Source: Armatimonadota bacterium
GTDB taxonomy: Bacteria; Armatimonadota; SYMT01
Assembly: GCA_020696885.1 (NCBI GenBank)
Contig: JAJFMS010000222.1
Span: 1 to 6,290, forward strand
DNA length: 6,290 nt
Direction of reading: 5' to 3'
The notes below the pieces were generated by a model. The model was not told the DNA's origin, searched no databases, and worked only from the letters and a program-made list of their open reading frames with translations. Below are positions 1 to 4,748 of the stretch, one piece after another. The translations under genes and the position numbers were made by a program. Position 1 is the stretch's first letter. Each line of letters begins with the position of its first letter.

Positions 1-2
1 TA

Positions 3-698
3 CCCCCTGGCGTCCGAGCCCGCACGGTAAATCAGGCGCTGGCAGGAAGGCCGGCTATCCTACCGCTCAGCATGTTCGACAGAAGCACGTTGATTGCAGC
101 CACCGGCAAGGTGACCACTTTCTCCATGCGCGATGGGCAGAAGGTGATTACATTCTCCTGGAAGGACGTTGCAGCCGGGAAAGGGCATGTAGTGCTGCAT
201 CGCACCAACACGCCGGACGGAAGTCTTGGACTCAAGGTCTCCATCCGCACCGGCAGCCCCACACACGATCCCGATAGGACCGCCGGCCCGACATCGGATC
301 TGATCCATCGAGGTGACGTACAACGGACGCGCAGTGCTGCAACGCAGCTAGCTTCGAGGAGTGGGGGCAATACTAACGGCGGTGCGCCAGCCTCTAGACC
401 AAACCACCAGAGTGGAGATCGCCGGATTGCCATTATTCACAATCGGAAGCTGGAAAAGAACGCGTTGCCCCTGGACGACGTTTTGAAACAGCTCGCGGAA
501 CAGGGGAACCTGGCGGTGCTGGCAAGGTGGCCGCGCGATTTCGCACCGGCGCGACAGCGACTCCCGGCTGCGCTGGCCGACGTTTCCGTGGAGGAAGCCA
601 CCCGGCGCATCGAAGGCTATTACCACCTGCGAGCCACTGCGAAGGAGCAGGTCATCCGGTTTACGGTCGCCTCTCGCGGCAGTGCGTTGGATAGGTGA
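3..698 (+). CDS. 3' part of unidentified gene with C-terminal STN/secretin-like domain
   Basis: The reading frame is open from the first bases of the window to a TAG at 696-698. The first internal ATG (72) has no ribosome binding site at normal spacing, so the gene probably starts upstream and is 5'-truncated here. Counting from that ATG, residues 1-62 are a plausible beta-rich stretch (GQKVITFSWKD, GHVVLHRTN). Residues 63-118 are a low-complexity Ser/Thr/Gly/Arg linker. Residues 119-201 have the small alpha/beta pattern seen in secretin/TonB short N-terminal domains and in FecR C-terminal domains: a strand (RRIAIIH), LPLDDVLKQLAEQGNL, then DVSVEEATRRIEGYYHL and a final strand EQVIRFTVA. This would suit an envelope signalling or FecR-like protein. 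The assignment rests on pattern only. Third-position GC looks lower than in the other genes, so a decayed or transferred gene is possible. It is convergent with the ankyrin gene. Confidence 0.5.
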   Translation, partial: PPGVRARTVNQALAGRPAILPLSMFDRSTLIAATGKVTTFSMRDGQKVITFSWKDVAAGKGHVVLHRTNTPDGSLGLKVSIRTGSPTHDPDRTAGPTSDLIHRGDVQRTRSAATQLASRSGGNTNGGAPASRPNHQSGDRRIAIIHNRKLEKNALPLDDVLKQLAEQGNLAVLARWPRDFAPARQRLPAALADVSVEEATRRIEGYYHLRATAKEQVIRFTVASRGSALDR

Positions 699-864
699 GT
701 AGGGCCAGGAAAGACGAGTAGAAAGAGAGAGTGCCGGGAGTGTCTTCCCGAGGTCTGCACGGAGCGTCGCACAGGGCATCACGGGGGCCTGACCCAATGC
801 CAAGCACTGCGAGGGAACTTCATGAGGTCCGATGCCTGCCGTCTCGCGTGGTTGTTTTTAGCGC

Positions 865-889
865 ATCCTGTGAGACCCTGTAATCCTGT
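865..889. repeat. ATCCTGT short direct repeats
   Basis: ATCCTGT occurs at 865-871 and 883-889, with a shorter CCTGT at 877-881, followed by CTAAA. The sequence shows two full copies and one partial copy within 25 bases. From memory, ATCCTGT/TAATCCTGTC-type strings recur in intergenic DNA of several environmental phyla; that is recollection, not a search. No function is evident. Confidence 0.5.
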
Positions 890-904
890 CTAAACCTCTC
901 CCCT

Positions 905-956
905 TTTCGCGCTGTTTCGCGCCTGCCCTCGGCTGCCTTTGTCGGGGTGTTTCGCG
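905..956. repeat. TTTCGCG repeats, three copies
   Basis: TTTCGCGC occurs at 905-912 and again at 915-922, exactly 10 bases apart. A third copy, TTTCGCGG, is at 950-956. They lie immediately past the stop of the minus-strand ankyrin gene. The 10-base spacing places two copies on the same helix face, but no function is shown. Confidence 0.4.
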
Positions 957-961
957 GGCAA

Positions 962-1591
962 TCACCTCTCTCGGCCTATCGTGCGCGGCGGTGGAGTCTG
1001 TTGGGTGAGTACGGCGGCCGTCTTGCCGTAGCGATCATGGAGGTCCGGGTCCGCGCCGCGGCTGAGGAGGAGCTCCACCAGGGCGGAGTGACCGCGCAGG
1101 GCAGTCCACATCAGCGGCGTCGTCGCGTGCTGCTCGTCGGGGAGGTCCACGGCAGCTCCGGCATCGAGGAGTAACTCCGCGACTTCGAGGCTCCCTTCGC
1201 GTGCGGCGGCGATCAGGGCGGTGTCTCCCTGCCAGTCCCGGCCGTCCACCGGCACCCGGAAGTCGAGAAGCCGCGTCACGAGCCGGCCGTCACTCCGGCG
1301 AGCGGCGGTCACCAGGTCGTTCGCCCCGGGAGCCCGCTCGCCTTCCACCAGCCGGTCCGTGGTGAGCACCGACCCGTCGCTCCGGCGATGCACCTGGGCG
1401 CAGAGGCTGCCCCGGTGCTCGTTCACCACCGTCAGCGCCTCGTGGGTGCTCATCCCGGACAGGTTGAACACCGGGATCTCACACGCCTGGCAGAAGCGAG
1501 ACTTTGCGTCGCCGTCCAGCTCTTCCCACCGCTTCGCGCAGGGGTAGACCAGGCGGAGCTGCTCGAGCTGGGGTTCACCTTCGTCCGACAT
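962..1591 (-). CDS. cysteine-motif domain fused to ankyrin repeats
   Basis: This is a predicted cytoplasmic protein of 209 aa with no signal peptide or membrane segment. Residues 15-85 form a small cysteine domain: C18-x2-W, F33-C34-x2-C37, then VFNLSGMS (41-48), G61-x2-C64 and RRSDGSVLTTD (69-79). This matches a motif common in proteins of environmental bacteria (FC-x2-C, V-Y/F-N-L-S, LC, DGTVLT-x-DC) and is a likely zinc site, although the final DC is D79-R80 here. Residues 90-198 are ankyrin repeats: a degenerate one (90-118), two good ones (121-151 with TALIAAAREGSLEVAELLLDAGA; 155-187 with TPLMWTALRGHSALVELLLSRGADP) and a short final one. Ankyrins bind protein partners, so a binding or regulatory role is inferred; the partner is unknown. 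The start is supported by AGGAGG six bases upstream of the ATG. The nearest upstream same-strand gene is hemolysin III, 237 bases away. Confidence 0.88.
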   Translation of the reverse strand: MSDEGEPQLEQLRLVYPCAKRWEELDGDAKSRFCQACEIPVFNLSGMSTHEALTVVNEHRGSLCAQVHRRSDGSVLTTDRLVEGERAPGANDLVTAARRSDGRLVTRLLDFRVPVDGRDWQGDTALIAAAREGSLEVAELLLDAGAAVDLPDEQHATTPLMWTALRGHSALVELLLSRGADPDLHDRYGKTAAVLTQQTPPPRTIGRER

Positions 1592-1640
1592 CCGGCGCCT
1601 CCTGACCCGCGTGACTTCACCGCTGCGGCCGTTACGCTGC

Positions 1641-1654
1641 GGGCTCCGGAGCCC
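1641..1654. promoter_or_regulatory. perfect palindrome upstream of the ankyrin gene
   Basis: GGGCTCCGGAGCCC is a perfect 14-base palindrome about 50 bases upstream of the ankyrin gene start. In RNA the arms could pair only with a very small loop, so a two-fold DNA binding site is as plausible as a hairpin. There is no independent evidence of a regulator. Chance is a real possibility in DNA this GC-rich. Confidence 0.3.
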
Positions 1655-1661
1655 TGGGGCC

Positions 1662-1685
1662 GAGAATGAGAACGAGAATGAGAAT
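1662..1685. repeat. GAGAAT hexamer tandem repeat
   Basis: There are four contiguous hexamers: GAGAAT, GAGAAC, GAGAAT, GAGAAT. The tract is purine-only except for the T/C at each unit's end, which stands out in the surrounding GC-rich sequence. Such a tract can change length by slippage. It lies about 70-95 bases upstream of the ankyrin gene start. Confidence 0.65.
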
Positions 1686-1784
1686 GATTCCGGACGCAGG
1701 TGCGCAGGTCGAGTTAGGATCGGAGCACCGGCCTGGGACGTGGGATGACTGCTTTGCTACGTTCCTGGTGCCTGGCTCCTACCC

Positions 1785-1814
1785 GAACACCGAACACCTG
1801 AACACCGGAACACC
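1785..1814. repeat. GAACACC short tandem repeat, four copies
   Basis: GAACACC occurs at 1785-1791, 1792-1798, 1800-1806 and 1808-1814, a period of 7 to 8 bases. The tract ends 14 bases beyond the stop of the minus-strand hemolysin III gene. No function is evident. Confidence 0.65.
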
Positions 1815-1828
1815 GCCCGCCAGGGCCT

Positions 1829-2524
1829 CTACGGCATTCTAGCGACGAAGCCGATCATCAGCACGAAGTGGCAGGCGCTGCCGCCGAGGACGAACAGGTG
1901 CCACAGCTCATGGGAGCTGAACTTGCCGGGCCAGAGACGCGGCCGCTGCGTGGCGAACACGCCGGCGCCGATGGTATATACGATGCCTCCCGCGAACAGC
2001 CAGCCCATCGCTCCATCGGGAAGTGCGGCGCCGAGCGGCTTGAGCGCCACGGTGCAGAGCCAGCCCATCACCAGGTAGAGCACCACGGGCACCCACTCCG
2101 GCGATTTGCGCCAGGCGATCCGCAGCACGATGCCTACCAGCGCGATCGTCCACACCACGCTTAGCAGACTCCAGCCCCATGGCCCGCGTAGCGGTACCAG
2201 GCAGAGCGGCGTGTACGTGCCCGCGATGAGCAGGTAGATCGCCACCTGGTCGAACACCAGGAGCTGCTCCACGCGGCGCGGCGTGACCGGCAGCGAATGG
2301 TACAGCGTGCTGGCCAGGTACAGGATCACCAGGCTGGCGCCGTAGATGGCGAAGCTGGTAAGGTGCCACGGCTTACCGATAGACACCGCTATCAAGAACA
2401 ACAGGCCGGCGATGGAGAGCAGGACGCCGGCCATGTGGGAGAGCCCGTTGAACGGCTCCCGCACGCGGCAGTATTGAAGGGCCCGCCGGCAGCCGGCGGA
2501 CGCGTTGTTCAAGGAATTATTCAT
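1829..2524 (-). CDS. hemolysin III / TrhA family seven-helix membrane protein
   Basis: This 231-aa polytopic inner-membrane protein belongs to the hemolysin III branch of the PAQR superfamily (same superfamily as adiponectin receptors), whose members carry a buried metal site; bacterial members are linked to membrane lipid homeostasis. All three superfamily motifs are present: E23-x2-N26-x3-H30 (EPFNGLSH), S72-x3-H76 (STLYH) with D92, and H205-x3-H209 (HELWHLFVLGG). AIYLLIAGTYTP (95-106) is the family signature. The usual His after D92 is Gln93. That residue is not one of the metal ligands, so activity should be retained. About seven hydrophobic segments are visible and the length is normal for the family. 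The frame stays open about 500 bases upstream, but family homology begins near residue 20, so the ATG at 2524 is preferred. Its ribosome binding site is weak (GGGGG, seven bases before the ATG on the minus strand). The upstream gap is unusually long. Confidence 0.95.
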   Translation of the reverse strand: MNNSLNNASAGCRRALQYCRVREPFNGLSHMAGVLLSIAGLLFLIAVSIGKPWHLTSFAIYGASLVILYLASTLYHSLPVTPRRVEQLLVFDQVAIYLLIAGTYTPLCLVPLRGPWGWSLLSVVWTIALVGIVLRIAWRKSPEWVPVVLYLVMGWLCTVALKPLGAALPDGAMGWLFAGGIVYTIGAGVFATQRPRLWPGKFSSHELWHLFVLGGSACHFVLMIGFVARMP

Positions 2525-2620
2525 AGTGCCCCCGTGAAGCGTTGGGAGGAACCCCGGAGCGCCACATGGCGGCGGGCTGGCGCGTGGCCAGATAGGTGGG
2601 AGATCGATGCCCGGTGAGGC

Positions 2621-2636
2621 GAGTCGGTCTCGACTC
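2621..2636. repeat. inverted repeat GAGTCG-N4-CGACTC
   Basis: This is a perfect 6-bp inverted repeat with a four-base centre, located about 97 bases upstream of the hemolysin III start and overlapping the end of the possible small ORF. It could be an RNA hairpin or a regulator site. There is no further support for either. Confidence 0.35.
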
Positions 2637-2763
2637 AAAGGTCCCCAATCAGAGGGCTCGTTGAAACAACTCCCACAGTTGCCGACCGGGGTGGGGGCGA
2701 GTTGCCTCGTTCCCGGTTCTGGTGTATATCGAACACCCTGCCGGTAAAGGCTTGCTGTCTCAT
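2635..2763 (-). CDS. possible 42-aa small ORF upstream of hemolysin III
   Basis: A minus-strand ATG (complement of 2761-2763) is preceded by GGAAGGAG at a five-base spacing, one of the better ribosome binding sites in the window. The 42-residue product begins MRQQAFTGRVFDIHQ and contains no recognisable domain, signal peptide or membrane segment. Its third-position GC (about 57 percent by my count) is well below what the neighbouring genes appear to have, which argues against a conserved protein. It ends 110 bases before the hemolysin III start. It could be a leader peptide or a chance ORF. Confidence 0.15.
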   Translation of the reverse strand: MRQQAFTGRVFDIHQNRERGNSPPPRSATVGVVSTSPLIGDL

Positions 2764-2831
2764 CGCTGCTCCTTCCGCTCCCCCGGCCGCGGCCGTGCGA
2801 GGAGAGAATCGGCTCATGCCCCGAGCCCGGG

Positions 2832-2850
2832 CACCCGCTAGCTGCGGGTG
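2832..2850. repeat. hairpin CACCCGC/GCGGGTG
   Basis: This is a perfect 7-bp stem (2832-2838 with 2844-2850) around the five-base loop TAGCT. It sits between the terminator-like hairpin and the small ORF, without an adjacent T-run on either strand. It is probably an RNA secondary structure element if the region is transcribed. Confidence 0.4.
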
Positions 2851-2891
2851 ATAGCGAGGCCAGAAGGGGTCGTCCGGTGGCAGAAAGCAAC

Positions 2892-2942
2892 AAAAAGCCC
2901 TTCCCCAGGTGCCGGTAAGGCACTATCGGGGCGGGCGGGCTT
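2892..2942 (-). terminator. intrinsic-terminator-like stem-loop
   Basis: Read on the minus strand, three nested helices pair in register: AAGCCC/GGGCTT (2942-2937 with 2900-2895), CCCC/GGGG (2931-2928 with 2906-2903) and GTGCC/GGCAC (2923-2919 with 2913-2909), separated by small internal loops. A TTTTT run (2896-2892) closes the structure. This is the best terminator-like hairpin I see in the window. It could end transcripts of the NTF2-like gene, whose stop is 118 bases upstream, or act as an attenuator or small-RNA terminator for the promoter-like site at 3017-2989. Confidence 0.5.
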
Positions 2943-2988
2943 CCGAGACGGTAATGCGGTACGAACTCGATCTGAACTTGTCGGTTAG

Positions 2989-3017
2989 ATATTACCCCAA
3001 ATTCGAGCTGAAAGCAA
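2989..3017 (-). promoter_or_regulatory. candidate sigma-70-type promoter
   Basis: On the minus strand, TTGCTT (3017-3012) and TAATAT (2994-2989) are separated by exactly 17 bases. They match the TTGACA and TATAAT consensus at 4 and 5 of 6 positions by my count. The site lies downstream of the NTF2-like stop and points toward hemolysin III, about 460 bases from that start. A transcript starting near 2982 would meet the terminator-like hairpin after about 40 bases and end near 2892. AT-rich hexamers like these are uncommon in this GC-rich DNA, but promoter calls from sequence alone are weak. Confidence 0.3.
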
Positions 3018-3059
3018 TCACACAATCGAACGCGCGGCAGGCTGCTCTCCGGGCTGCAG

Positions 3060-3578
3060 CTATTTCGGCGGCTTCGGATCGCCTTCCTTTGCAGCGGGGG
3101 GCGCCGGCGCGGCGGGCAGCATGTTCCGGATCCCCGCGATGCGCCAGCCCTTGCCCTCGCGGGTGAGCATCAGCGTGGTCCACATATCCCGGCTCGTACC
3201 GGCCGCCAGCCCGGTCTGCCGGTACACCCCGTCCGCTACGGCGACGGTAGGCGCCAGGAAGCGAACCGTCTTCACCTCGATCGTCCGCGTGCCGCCGGAG
3301 CGCTTCGACGACTGGAGCATCCCGGCCACCAGCTCTTCCCGCCCGCGGCGCCAGACTCCGTCCGAGACCAGTTGGTCCGCGTCCCGAGTGAACAGCGCCT
3401 CAATCGCCCTGGGGTCCTGCGCTTCGCGAGCCGCGACATACCGCTGGACCATCTCGCGCACGGCCGCCTCCTCCGTAGCCCTGGACTTCGTGCTCTCGGC
3501 CCGCAGTGGGAGACTTGTAGCCAGCCCCACCGTGGCGGCACCAGCGGCAATCCAGAAGCAAAGAGGTAAGGCGCGCAT
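3060..3578 (-). CDS. secreted NTF2-like (SgcJ/EcaC, DUF4440-type) protein
   Basis: This 172-aa protein has an N-terminal Sec signal peptide (MRALPLCFW, hydrophobic to about residue 24, with a likely cleavage after A27 in the LRAES region), followed by one NTF2-like cone-shaped domain (about 36-155). Recognisable parts are EEAAVREMVQRYVAAREAQD (36-55), AIEALFTRDAD (58-68), WRRGREELVAGM (76-87), VRFLAPTVAVADGVYRQTG (105-123) and the closing MLTREGKGWRIAGIRNM (137-153). Those elements match the SgcJ/EcaC/DUF4440 group, whose members bind or act on small molecules; the substrate cannot be told here. A Pro/Ala/Lys-rich tail (155-172) follows. The ATG at 3578 is chosen because AAAGGA lies at good spacing and the signal peptide begins there; a TTG ten codons upstream has no such support. 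The nearest same-strand upstream gene, FAS1, is 494 bases away. Confidence 0.85.
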   Translation of the reverse strand: MRALPLCFWIAAGAATVGLATSLPLRAESTKSRATEEAAVREMVQRYVAAREAQDPRAIEALFTRDADQLVSDGVWRRGREELVAGMLQSSKRSGGTRTIEVKTVRFLAPTVAVADGVYRQTGLAAGTSRDMWTTLMLTREGKGWRIAGIRNMLPAAPAPPAAKEGDPKPPK

Positions 3579-4072
3579 CGTTCGATCCTTTCGGGCAGAG
3601 GTGCTCAAGCGTTCTGGCCCCGCGTTCGCGTTCCCTGCCTGATAGGGCTCACACCCGCCGGGTGGGACGCCGGAGGCCCCACCCGTCCTCCGCTCCTTGG
3701 CTAGAAGGCTGGAGGCGGAGAAGTCAGCCTACGTGAGTCAAGTTTAGGCTCCGCGAAAGAACAGAACCCCCGGCGCCGGGGCGGCGCCCCGTGTGAGCCC
3801 CCAGAGGGGGGCTGGCTCGACGGCGGCTGCCCCCACCCGTGATCCGCCTGCGGACGACGATCCGTACCTCCAGGCGCGGATACCTGCTTTTGAGCACGGT
3901 TGCCGGAGCCGCCCGTTAGTTCCGACCGTTTTTGTCGGGACGTGAAAGGGCGAGCGCAGGCCCCTCGTCGCGGGAGGAGGGTGGAGGCTGCCGACTAGGG
4001 CCGGGGGGATCCCGGGTGACGGTGGCCGTCCCCGATGAGAAACACGCCTCGTCAGTCTGCGGCAGCGCCTCG
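3579..4072. other. 494-base intergenic region with many GC-rich hairpins
   Basis: I see no gene here; open frames crossing it have no recognisable domains. It contains overlapping GC hairpins near 3650-3683 (CACCC/GGGTG; GGTGGG/CCCACC with inner GCC/GGC), an inverted repeat AGCCTA/TAGGCT (3726-3731 with 3745-3750), a strong hairpin cluster at 3768-3813 (listed separately) and CCGAC/GTCGG (3922-3926 with 3934-3938). No convincing promoter for the NTF2-like gene was found: a TTGACT on the minus strand near 3740 lacks a matching -10 element. Confidence 0.5.
3768..3813. repeat. cluster of strong GC-rich hairpins
   Basis: Three self-complementary segments lie side by side: the perfect palindrome CCCCGGCGCCGGGG (3768-3781), GGGGC/GCCCC (3778-3782 with 3786-3790), which overlaps and competes with it, and AGCCCCC/GGGGGCT (3796-3802 with 3807-3813, loop AGAG). 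On the minus strand they lie about 260 bases past the FAS1 stop and 190 bases before the NTF2-like start. They may stop transcription or form a structured 5' leader. There is no T-run. Confidence 0.45.
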
Positions 4073-4573
4073 CTAGTGCTGCGGCATGATCACCGTATCG
4101 ATCACGTGGATCACGCCGTTGGAGCAGGCGATGTCGGTCTTCACCACCGTGGCGTCGTCGACCTTGACCTTCCCGCCAGCCACCCGGATCTTGACCTCGC
4201 TCCCCTCCACCGTCTTCGCGCTGTTCAGCTTGACCACGTCCGCGGCCATCACCTTGCCGGAGACCACGTGATAGGTGAGCACCGCGGTGAGCGCCTTCTT
4301 GTCCGCGAGGAGCGCCTCGAGCTTCGCCTTCGGGATCTTGGCGAACGCGGCGTCCGTAGGCGCGAAGACCGTGAACGGTCCCTTACCCTTCAGCGTCGAG
4401 ACCAGGCCGGCTTCCTTCACGGCCGTGACCAGCGTCTTAAAGCTCCCGGCGGCTACTGCCGTATCCACGATGTCCTGATGGTCGGCGGCCCGGGAAGTCG
4501 TCGCTCCCCCCGCCAGGCAGAAGGCCGCCGCGGCGGCGCACAGCAGTCCGGCAACCGTGTTCGTCTTCAACAT
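4073..4573 (-). CDS. secreted fasciclin (FAS1) domain protein
   Basis: This 166-aa protein consists of a Sec signal peptide and a single FAS1 domain. Residues 1-30 are the signal (MLKTN, then an Ala/Leu-rich core, with a likely cut near SRAA/DHQD); there is no lipobox. The FAS1 domain spans about 34-166: [23 protein letters not shown] (35-57), the H1 motif [15 protein letters not shown] (67-81), the YH pair (Y101-H102) in [10 protein letters not shown], and the H2 motif [13 protein letters not shown] (152-164). FAS1 domains mediate adhesion or polymer binding in periplasmic and extracellular proteins. The length and architecture match bacterial single-domain members. The ATG at 4573 has GGAG eight bases upstream; a longer frame start at 4669 would put 32 charged residues before the signal peptide and is unlikely. 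It is divergent from the PAP2 gene across a 175-base gap with palindromes. Confidence 0.95.
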   Translation of the reverse strand: MLKTNTVAGLLCAAAAAFCLAGGATTSRAADHQDIVDTAVAAGSFKTLVTAVKEAGLVSTLKGKGPFTVFAPTDAAFAKIPKAKLEALLADKKALTAVLTYHVVSGKVMAADVVKLNSAKTVEGSEVKIRVAGGKVKVDDATVVKTDIACSNGVIHVIDTVIMPQH

Positions 4574-4653
4574 AGTTCTGTCTCCACTCGCCGGGGGCCG
4601 CTTCGGACCGCGGCACATCCCGTGGTTCTTCTTACACGCCGGCCGCTCGAAGC

Positions 4654-4687
4654 GATACTTAAATATCACGAATACGTGATGTATTTT
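4654..4687. promoter_or_regulatory. AT-rich divergent control region with nested palindromes
   Basis: This 34-base island has 9 G/C bases, in marked contrast to its surroundings. It holds three overlapping dyads: GATACTTAAATATC (4654-4667, one mismatch pair), the perfect ATCACG-AATA-CGTGAT (4665-4680) and AATAC-GTGAT-GTATT (4671-4685). The central dyad is about 92 bases upstream of the FAS1 start and 68 bases upstream of the PAP2 start, suitable for a shared operator. On the plus strand a weak TTAAAT-N17-TATTTT pair would place the dyad inside the promoter spacer. The regulator is unknown. Confidence 0.45.
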
Positions 4688-4748
4688 GCGGCAGGCGAGG
4701 TTTCAGCGGACCGGGCCAGGCGGGAGAAGGGGGAGAGGAACGCCTACC

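Larger units (their letters stand above)
699..961. other. convergent intergenic region with short repeats and weak hairpins
   Basis: This gap separates the convergent STN-like and ankyrin genes. Downstream of the plus-strand stop are two modest hairpins: CGGGA/TCCCG (735-739 with 746-750) and GGCAT/ATGCC (775-779 with 797-801, with an inner GGG/CCC). Neither has an adjacent T-run, so termination is only a guess. Short repeats occupy the right half and are listed separately. I see no gene here. Confidence 0.5.
1592..1828. other. intergenic region between hemolysin III and ankyrin genes
   Basis: This stretch holds the ankyrin gene's ribosome binding site (AGGAGG, complement of 1598-1603), a perfect 14-base palindrome and two tandem short-repeat tracts (listed separately), plus CCTGG twice (1764-1768, 1771-1775). 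No convincing terminator follows the hemolysin III stop, and I could not identify a -35/-10 pair for the ankyrin gene. Confidence 0.5.
2525..3059. other. 535-base intergenic region upstream of hemolysin III
   Basis: No recognisable gene lies here. On the minus strand, reading toward hemolysin III, it holds a promoter-like sequence (3017-2989), a terminator-like hairpin (2942-2892), a 7-bp hairpin (2850-2832), a possible 42-codon ORF with a good ribosome binding site (2763-2635) and a 6-bp hairpin GAGTCG/CGACTC (2636-2621). Hemolysin III could be transcribed by read-through of the hairpin or from a promoter I cannot see. Confidence 0.5.

Noticed and set aside
348..803. 151-codon minus-strand ORF opposite the STN-like gene
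   Set aside because: No domain or plausible ribosome binding context. The plus-strand frame has recognisable secondary-structure pattern in its last 80 residues.
699..961. tRNA or other standard RNA gene in the convergent gap
   Set aside because: No cloverleaf arms, no TTCGA-type T-loop context and no CCA end could be assembled. Only weak hairpins are present.
1829..3025. 398-codon minus-strand frame that would add ~167 residues to the N-terminus of hemolysin III
   Set aside because: The extra part is Pro/Arg/Ser-rich with no domain, crosses hairpins and the terminator-like structure, and hemolysin III homology starts about 20 residues after the ATG at 2524.
2909..3166. 85-codon plus-strand ORF
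   Set aside because: It overlaps the terminator-like hairpin and the 3' end of the NTF2-like gene on the other strand, and its second half is an Ala/Arg-rich shadow.
4686..4748. Upstream TTG start for the PAP2 gene
   Set aside because: The added 21 residues are basic low complexity, the TTG lies at the edge of the palindromic island, and the ATG at 4749 has a purine-rich ribosome binding tract.
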